64,000 bases of DNA from Streptomyces shenzhenensis (lineage in GTDB: Bacteria > Actinomycetota > Actinomycetes > Streptomycetales > Streptomycetaceae): NCBI RefSeq assembly GCF_003688995.1, contig NZ_PENI01000013.1, forward strand, positions 62,001 to 126,000. Reading direction: 5' to 3'. Position numbers and translations under genes: made by a program. Below, piece by piece: positions 7,911 through 16,682 of the stretch. A model generated the notes under the pieces. The model worked only from the letters and a program-made list of their open reading frames with translations. It did not search any database and was not told the DNA's origin. Numbering within the stretch: position 1 is the first letter of the stretch; every line of letters begins with the position of its first letter.

Positions 7911-8371
7911 CCGCCCTCCAGGTGGTCCCACTCGTGCTGCAGACACCGGGCGAAGAACCCCGTGCCGTGCACGGTGACCGGCTCGCCGGTGACCGAGAAT
8001 CCCTCGACGACCGCATGGTCGTACCGCTCCGTAGCCGCCTCCAGACCCGGCAGCGACAGACAGCCCTCCGGGCCGCGCACCACCACCCCGTCGGCGTCAA
8101 CCAGCCGCGGGTTGACGATATGCCCCAGGTGCCGCACGTCCTCGTCGTCCGGGCAGTCGTACACGAACACCCGCAACGGCACGCCGACCTGATTGGCGGC
8201 GAGCCCCACCCCGCGGGCCGCGTACATCGTCGCGAACAGGTCCTCCACCAACTCCGCGAGCTCCGCGCCGAAGTCGGTCACCTCCGCGCAGCGGGTGTGC
8301 AACGCCGGGTCACCGTGCAGGATAAGAGGCCGGACCCGTCCGCGGGCGCCCCGAATCGAACCGTTACGCAT
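7832..8371 (-). CDS. def: Peptide deformylase
   Basis: A 179-aa metalloenzyme that removes the formyl group from nascent N-termini. All three family motifs are present: GVGLAANQVG (residues 54-63), EGCLSLP with metal ligand Cys104, and QHEWDHLEG with His146, Glu147 and His150. The usual HExxH is kept as HEWDH. ATG 8371 gives MRNGSIRG; a longer upstream reading adds a low-complexity Arg-rich stretch and was rejected. It is probably one of several Streptomyces deformylases rather than the copy in the ribosomal-protein or fmt context. It is divergent from murT by 151 bases, where a GGCCCAC...GTGGGCC inverted repeat lies at 8395-8424. Confidence 0.93.
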   Translation of the reverse strand: MRNGSIRGARGRVRPLILHGDPALHTRCAEVTDFGAELAELVEDLFATMYAARGVGLAANQVGVPLRVFVYDCPDDEDVRHLGHIVNPRLVDADGVVVRGPEGCLSLPGLEAATERYDHAVVEGFSVTGEPVTVHGTGFFARCLQHEWDHLEGGVYADRVKGWRHARLMRQVSRAPWRR

Positions 8372-8522
8372 GGCCGCAAGGGTACGGTTCCCTCGGCCCA
8401 CACCCCGCCGCGCAGGCGTGGGCCGGGATTCGGGTGTGCGAACGGATCTCGATAGGCTGACGTCCACACCACGTTGCCGGATGGCTCAGGCGCGGCGCGT
8501 ACGCAAGGAGGATCGAGAACTG

Positions 8523-9761
8523 ATGGCAGGCAACTCGGACCCGCTCACGCCGCGGGCCAAGCTGGCCGTGACCGCGGGCAAGGCGGTCGCGGCGGCGTCG
8601 CGCGCCGCCGGGCGCGGCAGCGGATCCGTGATCGGTGGCCGGGTCGCACTGAAACTCGACCCCGACCTCCTCGCCCGGCTGGCCCAGAACCTGGACGTCA
8701 TCCTGGTGTCGGCGACGAACGGCAAGACCACCACGACCCGGCTCATCGCCGAGGCGCTGCGCGCCGCGGGTCCGGTCGTCTCCAACGCGCTCGGCGCCAA
8801 CATGCCGGCCGGCATCACCTCGGCCCTGGCAGGCGGTTCGGAGGCGCGCTACGGCGTGATCGAGGTCGACGAGAAGTATCTGGCGGGCGTGGCCCGGGAC
8901 ACCGACCCGAAGTGCATCGCGCTGCTGAACCTCTCCCGCGACCAGCTCGACCGGGCCGCCGAGACCCGGATGCTCGCCGAGAACTGGCGCGAGGGCCTCT
9001 CCGGTTCCAAGGCCGTCGTCGTCGCCAACTGCGACGACCCGCTGGTGGTCTGGGCCGCCTCGTCCTCCCCCAATGTGATCTGGGTCGCGGCCGGCCAGAT
9101 GTGGAAGGACGACGCCTGGTCCTGCCCGTCCTGCGGCGGTGTGATGCAGCGCCCCGGCGACGACTGGTACTGCGGCGAGTGCGGTTTCCGCCGCCCGACG
9201 CCGAGCTGGGCGCTGTCCGGCGACCACGTCCTCGACCCGCACGGTTCCGCCTGGCCGATCCACCTCCAGCTGCCGGGCCGCGCCAACAAGGCCAACGCCG
9301 CCAGCTCCGCGGCCGTCGCCGCCGTCTTCGGCGTGCCGCCGCAGGTAGCCCTGGAACGCATGTACCAGGTGCAGGCCGTCGCCGGGCGCTATGACGTCGT
9401 CCAGTTCCTGGGCCGGGATCTGCGGCTGCTGCTGGCGAAGAACCCGGCGGGCTGGCTGGAGACCTTCTCCCTGATCGACCCGCCGCCCACCCCGGTGATC
9501 CTCTCCGTGAACGCGCGCGGTGCCGACGGCACCGACACGTCCTGGCTGTGGGATGTCGACTACACCCGGCTGACCGGCCACCCGATCACCGTCATCGGCG
9601 ACCGGAAGCTGGACCTCGCGGTGCGTCTGGAAGTGGCGAACCAGCACTTCCAGGTCTGCGAGAACCTCGACCAGGCCGTGCAGCAGTCCCCGCCGGGCCG
9701 GATCGAGGTCATCGCGAACTACACCGCGTTCCAGGACCTGCGCCGCCGCGTCGGAAACTGA
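8523..9761 (+). CDS. murT: MurT, lipid II isoglutaminyl synthase (glutamine-hydrolysing) Mur ligase-like subunit
   Basis: 412 aa. With GatD it amidates the D-glutamate of the lipid II stem peptide. The Mur-ligase ATP loop is ATNGKTTT (residues 64-71). A Cys4 zinc ribbon typical of MurT is visible as CPSC (201-204) and CGEC (217-220), inserted in the central domain. The C-terminal MurT/DUF1727-type domain follows, with NPAGW and YTAFQDLRRR near the end. ATG 8523 follows AAGGAGG; an upstream in-frame ATG would add only basic residues. gatD starts 31 bases after its stop, so the two form one operon as in other Gram-positives. Confidence 0.95.
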   Translation: MAGNSDPLTPRAKLAVTAGKAVAAASRAAGRGSGSVIGGRVALKLDPDLLARLAQNLDVILVSATNGKTTTTRLIAEALRAAGPVVSNALGANMPAGITSALAGGSEARYGVIEVDEKYLAGVARDTDPKCIALLNLSRDQLDRAAETRMLAENWREGLSGSKAVVVANCDDPLVVWAASSSPNVIWVAAGQMWKDDAWSCPSCGGVMQRPGDDWYCGECGFRRPTPSWALSGDHVLDPHGSAWPIHLQLPGRANKANAASSAAVAAVFGVPPQVALERMYQVQAVAGRYDVVQFLGRDLRLLLAKNPAGWLETFSLIDPPPTPVILSVNARGADGTDTSWLWDVDYTRLTGHPITVIGDRKLDLAVRLEVANQHFQVCENLDQAVQQSPPGRIEVIANYTAFQDLRRRVGN

Positions 9762-9792
9762 CGGCACACCTGACACAAAGGACGATCACCTC

Positions 9793-10524
9793 ATGAGCGA
9801 CAACAGCCTGCGTCTGGTGTGGATCTACCCGGACCTGCTGAGCACCTACGGCGACCAGGGCAACGCGCTCGTCGTGGAGCGCAGGGCCCGGCAGCGCGGC
9901 CTCGACGTGGCCCGGCTGGACGTGCGCAGCGACCAGCCGATCCCGACCTCCGGCGACATCTATCTGATCGGCGGCGGCGAGGACCGGCCGCAGCGGCTCG
10001 CGGCGGAGCGGCTGCGCCGTGACGGGGGCCTGCACAAGGCGGTGGAGAACGGCGCGATCGTCTTCTCGGTGTGCGCGGGCTACCAGATCCTCGGCCACGA
10101 GTTCATCAACGACCTCGGCCAGCGCGAGCCCGGGCTCGGCCTGCTCGACGTGGTCTCGGTGCGCGGCGAGGGCGAGCGGTGCGTCGGCGACGTCCTCGGG
10201 GACATCGACGCGCGCCTCGGCCTGCCCCAGCTGACCGGCTTCGAGAACCACCAGGGCGTCACCCACCTGGGCCCCACGGCCCGGCCGCTCGCCCAGGTCC
10301 GGCTGGGCCGCGGCAACGGCACCGGGGACGGCACGGAGGGCGCGTACAACGACACCGTGTTCGGCACGTACATGCACGGGCCCGTCCTCGCCCGTAACCC
10401 GCTGATCGCGGATCTGCTGCTGAAGCTGGCGCTCGACGTGAACGCGCTGCCGCCGGTCGACGACCGCTGGTACGAGGCGCTGCGCACCGAGCGGATCAGC
10501 TCCGCGCAGCAGCAGCCGGCGTAA
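9793..10524 (+). CDS. gatD: GatD, glutamine amidotransferase subunit of lipid II isoglutaminyl synthase
   Basis: 243 aa, a CobB/CobQ-like class I glutaminase that supplies ammonia to MurT. The nucleophile elbow VCAGYQILG places the catalytic cysteine at residue 94, the same number as the staphylococcal enzyme. The catalytic histidine is His195 in GTYMHGPVLARN. The N-terminus RLVWIYPDLLSTYGDQGN is the conserved GatD opening. ATG 9793 follows AAAGGA. The operon partner murT is immediately upstream, and a hairpin follows the stop codon. Confidence 0.95.
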   Translation: MSDNSLRLVWIYPDLLSTYGDQGNALVVERRARQRGLDVARLDVRSDQPIPTSGDIYLIGGGEDRPQRLAAERLRRDGGLHKAVENGAIVFSVCAGYQILGHEFINDLGQREPGLGLLDVVSVRGEGERCVGDVLGDIDARLGLPQLTGFENHQGVTHLGPTARPLAQVRLGRGNGTGDGTEGAYNDTVFGTYMHGPVLARNPLIADLLLKLALDVNALPPVDDRWYEALRTERISSAQQQPA

Positions 10525-10525
10525 G

Positions 10526-10541
10526 CGCCCCGCCGGGGGCG
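10526..10541 (+). terminator. Hairpin after gatD
   Basis: CGCCCC-GCCG-GGGGCG is a perfect 6-bp stem with a 4-base loop beginning two bases past the TAA stop. It likely ends the murT-gatD transcript. Confidence 0.5.
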
Positions 10542-10611
10542 TGCGGGCTCCGCCGGTGCCGTACGCGCTCCGCCGGGGGCCGTGCGCGCGTCGGTCGTCC
10601 GCGGCGGCGTC

Positions 10612-10652
10612 GTGGCTGGTCGCGCCGTTGCCCGCGCCCCCTCGGGGCGCTG
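10612..10652. repeat. Single copy of the Streptomyces TCCCCGCGCCCC-type intergenic repeat
   Basis: TGGCTGGTCGCGCCGTTG followed by CCCGCGCCCCCTCGGGGCG is a lone, slightly diverged copy of the element that forms the 80-bp array downstream of pfkA. Its 3' half can fold into a CGCCCCC.CGGGGCG-type stem. Confidence 0.55.
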
Positions 10653-10799
10653 TTGACGGCCTGTCCGCTCACATGTGCGGGCACGTCCAGCAGGCGGACG
10701 CGTGCTGCGGGGCCACCCCCTCGCGCCGGTAGGGTGGCCGGGATCGAGCCGGACAGTGCGGTCCGGCCCCCGGCCCACGTCGAGAAGGTATTTCGGGCT

Positions 10800-11825
10800 A
10801 TGCGCATTGGTGTCCTCACGTCCGGTGGCGACTGCCCCGGCCTGAACGCCGTCATCCGGTCCGTCGTGCACCGTGCCGTCGCCGACCACGGCGACGAGGT
10901 CATCGGTTTCCGGGACGGCTGGAAGGGCCTGCTGGAGTGCGACTACCTCAAGCTCGACCTCGACGCCGTGGGCGGCATCCTCGCCCGCGGCGGCACCATC
11001 CTCGGATCCTCCCGGGTCCAGCCGTCCCATCTGCGGGACGGGGTCGAGCGGGCCCGCGGCCATGTCGCGGAGCTCGGCCTGGACGCGATCATCCCGATCG
11101 GCGGCGAGGGCACGCTGAAGGCGGCCCGGCTGCTCTCGGACAGCGGCCTGCCCATCGTGGGCGTGCCGAAGACGATCGACAACGACATCGCTGTCACGGA
11201 CGTCACCTTCGGCTTCGACACGGCCGTGGGTGTCGCGACCGAGGCACTCGACCGGCTCAAGACCACCGCCGAGTCCCATCAGCGCGTGCTCGTCGTGGAG
11301 GTCATGGGCCGGCACACCGGCTGGATCGCGCTGCACTCCGGCATGGCGGCGGGCGCGCACGCCATCGTCGTACCGGAACGCCCCTTCGACATCGAGGAGT
11401 TGGCGCGGCGGGTCGGTGAGCGCTTCGAGGCGGGCAAGCGGTTCGCGATCGTGGTCGCCGCGGAGGGTGCCAAGCCGAGGGCCGGCACCATGGACTTCGA
11501 CGAGGGGGGCCGGGACGTGTACGGCCATGAGCGGTTCGCCGGGATCGCGCGGCAGCTCTCCCTCGAACTGGAGGAGCGGCTGGGCAAGGAGGCCCGGCCG
11601 GTCATTCTCGGGCATGTGCAGCGCGGTGGGACGCCGACGGCGTACGACCGGGTGCTGGCGACGCGGTTCGGGTGGCATGCGGTGGAGGCTGTGCACCGTG
11701 GGGAGTTCGGGAGGATGACGGCGCTGCGCGGCACCGACATCGTGACCGTGCCGTTGGCTGAGGCTGTGGAGACGTTGAAGACGGTGCCTGTGGAGCGGTA
11801 CGCCGAAGCGGAGTGTGTTCTTTAG
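10800..11825 (+). CDS. pfkA: 6-phosphofructokinase
   Basis: 341 aa; phosphorylates fructose 6-phosphate in glycolysis. Seen are the phosphate loop LTSGGDCPGLNAVIR, the donor-site motif PIGGEGTLKAA, the catalytic PKTIDNDI with the basic Lys of the actinobacterial group, and MGRHTGW. A Gly at the ATP/PPi selector position together with Lys in PKTIDND is the pattern of the mixed PFK group that uses ATP in Streptomyces. A Glu replaces the usual Asp in GGDG. ATG 10800 begins MRIGVLTSGGD; longer frames upstream lack conservation. Streptomyces have several pfkA copies; this looks like one of the paralogues. Confidence 0.93.
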   Translation: MRIGVLTSGGDCPGLNAVIRSVVHRAVADHGDEVIGFRDGWKGLLECDYLKLDLDAVGGILARGGTILGSSRVQPSHLRDGVERARGHVAELGLDAIIPIGGEGTLKAARLLSDSGLPIVGVPKTIDNDIAVTDVTFGFDTAVGVATEALDRLKTTAESHQRVLVVEVMGRHTGWIALHSGMAAGAHAIVVPERPFDIEELARRVGERFEAGKRFAIVVAAEGAKPRAGTMDFDEGGRDVYGHERFAGIARQLSLELEERLGKEARPVILGHVQRGGTPTAYDRVLATRFGWHAVEAVHRGEFGRMTALRGTDIVTVPLAEAVETLKTVPVERYAEAECVL

Positions 11826-11830
11826 CGGGG

Positions 11831-12340
11831 GGCGCCGTTGGGGGGCTGTTTTGTTGTCGGGTGCGGGTGGGATATGGCTGATCGCGCAGTTCCCCGCGCC
11901 CCCGGCGGGAGCGCCGTTCGGGGGGCTCAATCGTTGGCCGGTGCGGGTGGAGTGTGGTTGATCGCGCCGTTCCCCGCGCCCCTGGCGGGAGCGCCGTTCG
12001 GGGTACGGATTCGTTGGCCAGTGCGGGTGGGATGTGGTTGCTCGCGCCGTTCCCCGCGCCCCTGGCGGGAGCGCCGATCGGGGTACGGATTCGTTGGCCA
12101 GTGCGGGTGGGATGTGGTTGCTCGCGCCGTTCCCCGCGCCCCTGGCGGGAGCGCCGATCGGGGTACGGATTCGTTGGCCCGTGCGGGTGGGATGTGGTTG
12201 CTCGCGCCGTTCCCCGCGCCCCTGGCGGGAGCGCCGATGGGGTGCCGATTCATTGGCCGGTGCGGGTGGAGTGTGGTCGATCGCGCCGTTCCCCGCGTCC
12301 CTGGAGGGCGCGTCGTTCGCCGTGGTGACCCCGGGCGTGG
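11831..12340. repeat. Six-copy tandem array of an 80-bp GC-rich palindromic element
   Basis: The phrase GTGCGGGTGG recurs at 11861, 11941, 12021, 12101, 12181 and 12260, giving an almost exact 80-base period; a partial unit precedes the first. Each unit carries CGCGCCGTTCCCCGCGCCCC followed by TGGCGGGAGCGCC, whose GCGCCCC...GGGAGCGC arms can pair. The central units at 12021-12180 are nearly identical, the flanking ones more diverged. This is the common dispersed Streptomyces intergenic element, here amplified between pfkA and the ctaG-like gene. The apparent + strand frames through it shift phase at each unit and are not genes. Confidence 0.9.
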
Positions 12341-12354
12341 GACGTGGGTGGGGC

Positions 12355-12391
12355 GGTTCTAGGGTGTCTGGGGACAGATCAGCGTAGAACC
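12355..12391. promoter_or_regulatory. Inverted repeat in the leader of the CtaG-like gene
   Basis: GGTTCTA (12355-12361) and TAGAACC (12385-12391) are perfect 7-base arms around 23 bases, with a smaller TGTC-TGGG-GACA repeat nested inside. It ends 24 bases before the start codon, so it could be an RNA stem or a protein-binding site. Confidence 0.35.
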
Positions 12392-12415
12392 CCCCATGAA
12401 ACAGGAGCCTGCGGA

Positions 12416-13366
12416 ATGGATCACAGCGGGCATGGCATGACCATGGATCTGCCGCCGTTCACCCTCGGACGAGGGCTCGGATGGTCGGCGGATCCGTTCT
12501 TTCTCGTCGCCTGTCTGCTGGGGCTCGGGCTCTACGCGTGGGGTGTCGTACGGCTGCGGCGGCGCGGTGACGTGTGGCCCGTCGCGCGGACCGTGTCGTT
12601 CGTCCTCGGTGTGCTGACCATCATGCTGGTGATGTGCACCAAGCTGAACGACTACGGGATGGTCATGTTCAGCGTGCACATGGTGCAGCACATGGTGATC
12701 AGCATGCTGTCGCCGATCCTCATCCTGCTCGGCGCCCCGGTCACCCTGGCGCTGCGCGCCCTGCCGGTCGCGGCCCGGGGCCACAAGGGCCCGCGTGAGC
12801 TGCTGCTGGCGCTGCTGCACAGCCGCTACATGCGGGTCATCACGCACCCCGTGTTCACGATCCCGATGTTCGTCGCGAGCCTGTACGCGCTGTACTTCAC
12901 CCCGCTGTTCGACTTCCTGATGGGGTCGAAGGCCGGGCACATCGCGATGATGGTGCACTTCCTCGCCGTGGGCGTGGTGTTCTTCTGGCCCATCATCGGC
13001 ATCGACCCCGGCCCGCACCGGCCCGGCCACCTGATGCGGATGCTGGAGCTGTTCGCGGGCATGCCGTTCCACGCGTTCTTCGGCATCGCGCTGATGATGG
13101 GATCCACGCCGATGGTCGACACGTTCCGCAACCCTCCGGCCTCGCTCGGTATCGACGCGCTCGCCGACCAGAGCGCCGCGGGCGGCATCGCCTGGGCGTT
13201 CAGCGAGATCCCCTCGGTGCTGGTACTGATCGCCCTGCTGTTCCAGTGGTACGGCTCCGAGCAGCGGCAGGCGAAGCGCAAGGACCGGGCCGCCGACCGG
13301 GACGGCGACAAGGAGCTGGAGGCCTACAACGCCTATCTGGCCTCGCTCAACGCCCGCCAGGGCTGA
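12416..13366 (+). CDS. CtaG-type cytochrome c oxidase assembly protein (copper-related membrane protein)
   Basis: 316 aa with about seven hydrophobic segments. It matches the caa3-type CtaG family, membrane proteins linked to copper delivery to cytochrome oxidase. The N-terminus MDHSGHGM is His/Met-rich. Conserved features include MVQHMVISMLSPILILLGAP, a His-bearing turn IDPGPHRPGHLMR and the intramembrane AGMPFHAFFGIALM. The C-terminal 35 residues are charged and cytoplasmic. ATG 12416 follows ACAGGAG at 8 bases; a closer upstream ATG at 12396 is out of frame. No oxidase gene is adjacent. Confidence 0.88.
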   Translation: MDHSGHGMTMDLPPFTLGRGLGWSADPFFLVACLLGLGLYAWGVVRLRRRGDVWPVARTVSFVLGVLTIMLVMCTKLNDYGMVMFSVHMVQHMVISMLSPILILLGAPVTLALRALPVAARGHKGPRELLLALLHSRYMRVITHPVFTIPMFVASLYALYFTPLFDFLMGSKAGHIAMMVHFLAVGVVFFWPIIGIDPGPHRPGHLMRMLELFAGMPFHAFFGIALMMGSTPMVDTFRNPPASLGIDALADQSAAGGIAWAFSEIPSVLVLIALLFQWYGSEQRQAKRKDRAADRDGDKELEAYNAYLASLNARQG

Positions 13367-13480
13367 CACCGCACCGGGCCGTCCGCCGAGGCCCCGTTCC
13401 GGCCGGGCCGCACCGGGCGGATTCGTTCCCACGGGATACGGGGCACCATGGAGGGAACGGACCACGAGGAGGGTGTCGCG

Positions 13481-13651
13481 ATGCCCGGTTCTACGCACGG
13501 TTCCACGAAGGCGATGGGGGTGCTCACCGTCGGCGGACTCGTCGTGGTGACGGCCTACTCGGTGGCGCTCGGCAGCAACGGCTGGCTGTGGTTCGGCTGG
13601 GTCGTGCTGGGGCTGCTCACCCTGGCCATGATCGTCACCCAGAGCGACTGA
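13481..13651 (+). CDS. Small two-helix membrane protein, function unknown
   Basis: 56 aa. After a short polar start (MPGSTHGSTKAM) there are two hydrophobic helices, GVLTVGGLVVVTAYSVAL and GWLWFGWVVLGLLTLAMIV, and the tail TQSD. ATG 13481 is chosen because GAGGAGGG lies 7 bases upstream; an in-frame ATG at 13448 has no such site. It follows the CtaG-like gene by 114 bases on the same strand and ends 46 bases from the convergent kinase gene. I do not recognise a named family. Confidence 0.65.
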   Translation: MPGSTHGSTKAMGVLTVGGLVVVTAYSVALGSNGWLWFGWVVLGLLTLAMIVTQSD

Positions 13652-13697
13652 GCCACGCCTCGTCACCCGAGCCTCCGGTTCCGGGGCCGGGCCGGGG

Positions 13698-14903
13698 TCA
13701 CTCGCTCGTGAGCCGGGCCGCCGAGTGCACTCCCGGCCGGTACTTCGGCACCCTCGCCGTGATCTTCATGCCCGCTCCCACCGCGGTCTCGATGACGAGG
13801 CCGTGGTCGTCGCCGTAGACCTGGCGGAGCCGGTCGTCGACGTTGGACAGGCCGATGCCGCCGGAGGGACCGATCTCGCCGGCGAGGATCAGGCGCAGCT
13901 CCTCGGGGTCCATGCCCACGCCGTCGTCCTCGATGACGACCAGCGCCTCGGCGCCCGCGTCCTGGGCGGTGATCTGGATGTGGCAGGCGTCGGCCTTGCC
14001 CTCCAGGCCGTGCTTCACGGCGTTCTCGACGAGGGGTTGCAGGCACAGGAACGGCAGCGCGACCGGCAGCACCTCGGGGGCGATCTGCAGGGTGACGGAG
14101 AGCCGGTCGCCGAACCGGGCCCGGACGAGCGCCAGATACTGGTCGATGGCGTGCAGTTCGTCGGCGAGGGTGGTGAAGTCGCCGTGCCTGCGGAACGAGT
14201 AGCGGGTGAAGTCGGCGAACTCCAGCAGCAGTTCGCGGGCCCGCTCGGGATCGGTGCGGACGAACGAGGCGATCACCGCCAGCGAGTTGAAGATGAAGTG
14301 CGGGGATATCTGGGCGCGCAGCGCCTTGATCTCGGCCTCGATGAGCCGGGTGCGGGACCGGTCGAGATCGGCCAGTTCCAGCTGCACGCTGACCCAGCGG
14401 GCCACCTCGCCCGCCGCCCGGACCAGCACGGCCGACTCCCGCGGCGCGCAGGCGACCAGCGCGCCGTGCACCCGGTCGTCGACGGTGAGCGGTGCCACCA
14501 CGGCCCAGCGGACCGGGCAGTCGGGGGTCGCGCAGGACAGCGGGAACGCCTCGCCGCGGCCGGTCTCCAGTGGCCCGGCAAGCCGCTCCATGATCTCCCC
14601 GCGATGGTGGCCGCCCACCCCGTCCCAGACCAGGACCTGCTTCTGGTCGGTCAGGCACAGGGCGTCGGTGCCGAGCAGGGTGCGCAGCCTGCGGGCCGAC
14701 TTGCGGGCGGTCTCCTCGGTGAGGCCCGCGCGCAGCGAGGGCGCGGCGAGCGAGGCGGTGTGCAGGGTCTGGAAGGTGGCGTGCTCGACGGGGGTGCCGA
14801 GGTCGCCGAGGCTCTCCGGGCGTGCGGTGCGCCGGCCGAGCCAGAAGCCGGCGGCGAGCAGCGGGAGGACGGCGACGCACAGGCCCGCGAGGAAACCGGT
14901 CAT
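13698..14903 (-). CDS. LytS/YehU-type sensor histidine kinase
   Basis: 401 aa. One N-terminal membrane helix (FLAGLCVAVLPLLAAGFWL), a GAF-like cytoplasmic sensor region (about residues 45-185), then the His_kinase module with phospho-acceptor His202 in QISPHFIFNSLAV. The ATPase domain follows: N box LVENAVKHGL (291-300), DDGVGMD and GGIGLSNVDDRLR. It is the last gene of a four-gene minus-strand operon with a LytTR regulator, a small membrane protein and a sodium/solute symporter, so it probably senses the transported carboxylate or the transport state. Ligand unknown. Confidence 0.92.
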   Translation of the reverse strand: MTGFLAGLCVAVLPLLAAGFWLGRRTARPESLGDLGTPVEHATFQTLHTASLAAPSLRAGLTEETARKSARRLRTLLGTDALCLTDQKQVLVWDGVGGHHRGEIMERLAGPLETGRGEAFPLSCATPDCPVRWAVVAPLTVDDRVHGALVACAPRESAVLVRAAGEVARWVSVQLELADLDRSRTRLIEAEIKALRAQISPHFIFNSLAVIASFVRTDPERARELLLEFADFTRYSFRRHGDFTTLADELHAIDQYLALVRARFGDRLSVTLQIAPEVLPVALPFLCLQPLVENAVKHGLEGKADACHIQITAQDAGAEALVVIEDDGVGMDPEELRLILAGEIGPSGGIGLSNVDDRLRQVYGDDHGLVIETAVGAGMKITARVPKYRPGVHSAARLTSE

Positions 14904-14949
14904 GGCCGCACCTCCGAAGGCGGGGCGGGGACGTGGGTGGGGTGCCGGT

Positions 14950-16662
14950 TCACGCCTTGGCCTCCGCGTGCAGTTCCTCCGGCAGATGGAACCGCGCCAG
15001 GATGGCCGCCGTACCGGGCGGCACCCGGGCGGCGGTGGCCAGCGACACCAGCATCATGGTGAGGAAGCCGAGCGGCACCGACCACAGCGCGGGCCAGGCG
15101 AGCAGGGCGTGCAGCGAACCGGTGCCGGGCAGGCCGGCCATGGTCGCGGCCACCGCGAGGAACGCGGAGCCGCCGCCCACCAGCATGCCCGCGGCGGCCC
15201 CCGGCGGGGTCAGCCGCCGCCACCAGATGCCGAGGACGAGCAGCGGGCAGAAGGACGAGGCCGAGACGGCGAAGGCGAGTCCCACCGCGTCGGCCACCGG
15301 CAGGCCGCCGACCAGCACGCTCGCCGCCAGCGGCACCGCCATGGCGAGCACCGTGCCGAGCCTGAAGTGCCGCACTCCGCGGGACGGCAGCACGTCCTGG
15401 GTGAGCACGCCCGCCACGGCCATGGTCAGCCCCGACGCGGTGGACAGGAACGCGGCGAAGGCGCCGCCCGCCACCAGCGAGCCCAGCAGGTCGCCGCCCA
15501 GCCCGCCGATCATCCGGCCGGGCAGCAGCAGGACGGCGGCGTCCGCGTCGCCGGTGAGGGCGAGTTCGGGGGCGTAGAGCCGGCCCAGCGCGCCGTACAC
15601 GGGCGGCAGCAGGTAGAAGCCGCCGATCAGGGCGAGGACGGCGACGGTGGTGCGGCGGGCGGCGACGCCGTGCGGGCTGGTGTAGAAGCGGACGACGACG
15701 TGCGGCAGGCCCATGGTGCCGAGGAAGGTGGCGAGGATGAGCCCGTACGTGGCGTACAGCGGGCGTTCCTCGCGTCCCGTGGCGAGCGAGGTGGACATGC
15801 CGCCGCCCGCGCCCCGGGCGGCGGCCGGCACCGGGTCGCCGGGGGCGAAGGCCAGCCGGGTGCCGCGCTCGAAGCGGTGGGTGCCTGCGGACAGGGCGAC
15901 CCGCTCGGTGTCGTGCCGGCGGCCGTCGACCGTGCCGCTCACGGTGACCGTCAGCGGCCGTTCGAGCCGCAGGTCGAGGGTGTCCTTGACGCGCACGGAA
16001 CGCTGTTCCCGGAAGGTGGCCGGCTCGTCGAAGGCCTGCCGGGGTGCGCCGTCGCCCTGCCAGGCGAGGATCAGGAACAGGGCGGGGACGAGCAGGGCGG
16101 TGAGCTTGAGCCAGTACTGGAAGGCCTGTACGAAGGTGATGCTGCGCATGCCGCCGGCCGCGACCGTCGCCACCACGACCACGGCCACGATGATCCCGCC
16201 CAGCGCGTCGGGCGCGTCGGTGAGCACCGCCAGGGTGAGCCCGGCGCCCTGCAGCTGGGGCAGCAGATACAGCCAGCCGACGCCGACGACGAAGGCACCG
16301 GCGAGCCGTCGCACACCCTGCGAGGCGAGCCGGGCCTCGGCGAAGTCGGGCAGCGTGTAGGCGCCGGAGCGGCGCAGCGGGGCGGCGACGAACAGGAGCA
16401 GCACCAGATAGCCCGCCGTGTAGCCCACCGGGTACCAGAGCATGTCCGGGCCCTGCACGAGGACCAGGCCGGCGATGCCGAGGAAGGAGGCGGCGGACAG
16501 GTATTCGCCGCTGATGGCGGCGGCGTTGAGGCGGGGGCCGACGGTGCGCGAGGCGACGTAGAAGTCGGAGGTGGTGCGCGAGATCCGCAGGCCGAAGGCG
16601 CCGACGAGGACGGTGGCCACGACGACGAGGGCGACGGCGGTGACGGCGTAGCTGAAGTTCAC
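14950..16662 (-). CDS. Sodium/solute symporter (ActP-like, SSS family)
   Basis: About 570 aa with some 13 membrane helices. The segment TSDFYVASRTVGPRLNAAA and the unwound helix SGEYLSAASFLGIAGLVLVQ are characteristic of cation/acetate-type symporters, as is MGLPHVVVRFYTSPHG. A soluble insert of about 90 residues, rich in Arg/Asp/Thr, sits at roughly residues 220-310, as in other actinobacterial members. GTG 16662 is preferred since it starts at VNFSYAVTAVA; an upstream reading adds an Arg-rich, non-hydrophobic stretch. It lies between the small membrane protein (20 bases upstream) and the kinase (46 bases downstream). Substrate probably a short carboxylate. Confidence 0.9.
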   Translation of the reverse strand: MNFSYAVTAVALVVVATVLVGAFGLRISRTTSDFYVASRTVGPRLNAAAISGEYLSAASFLGIAGLVLVQGPDMLWYPVGYTAGYLVLLLFVAAPLRRSGAYTLPDFAEARLASQGVRRLAGAFVVGVGWLYLLPQLQGAGLTLAVLTDAPDALGGIIVAVVVVATVAAGGMRSITFVQAFQYWLKLTALLVPALFLILAWQGDGAPRQAFDEPATFREQRSVRVKDTLDLRLERPLTVTVSGTVDGRRHDTERVALSAGTHRFERGTRLAFAPGDPVPAAARGAGGGMSTSLATGREERPLYATYGLILATFLGTMGLPHVVVRFYTSPHGVAARRTTVAVLALIGGFYLLPPVYGALGRLYAPELALTGDADAAVLLLPGRMIGGLGGDLLGSLVAGGAFAAFLSTASGLTMAVAGVLTQDVLPSRGVRHFRLGTVLAMAVPLAASVLVGGLPVADAVGLAFAVSASSFCPLLVLGIWWRRLTPPGAAAGMLVGGGSAFLAVAATMAGLPGTGSLHALLAWPALWSVPLGFLTMMLVSLATAARVPPGTAAILARFHLPEELHAEAKA

Positions 16663-16682
16663 GGTGGCCTGCGATCCTCGTC

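Noticed and set aside
11831..12340. Array considered as a CRISPR
   Set aside because: The whole 80-bp unit is repeated with no unique spacers and there are no cas genes.
11838..12387. Overlapping plus-strand frames through the 80-bp array encoding repeated Pro/Arg peptides
   Set aside because: The 80-base period shifts the frame at each unit, so the same DNA is read in different frames; no start signals.
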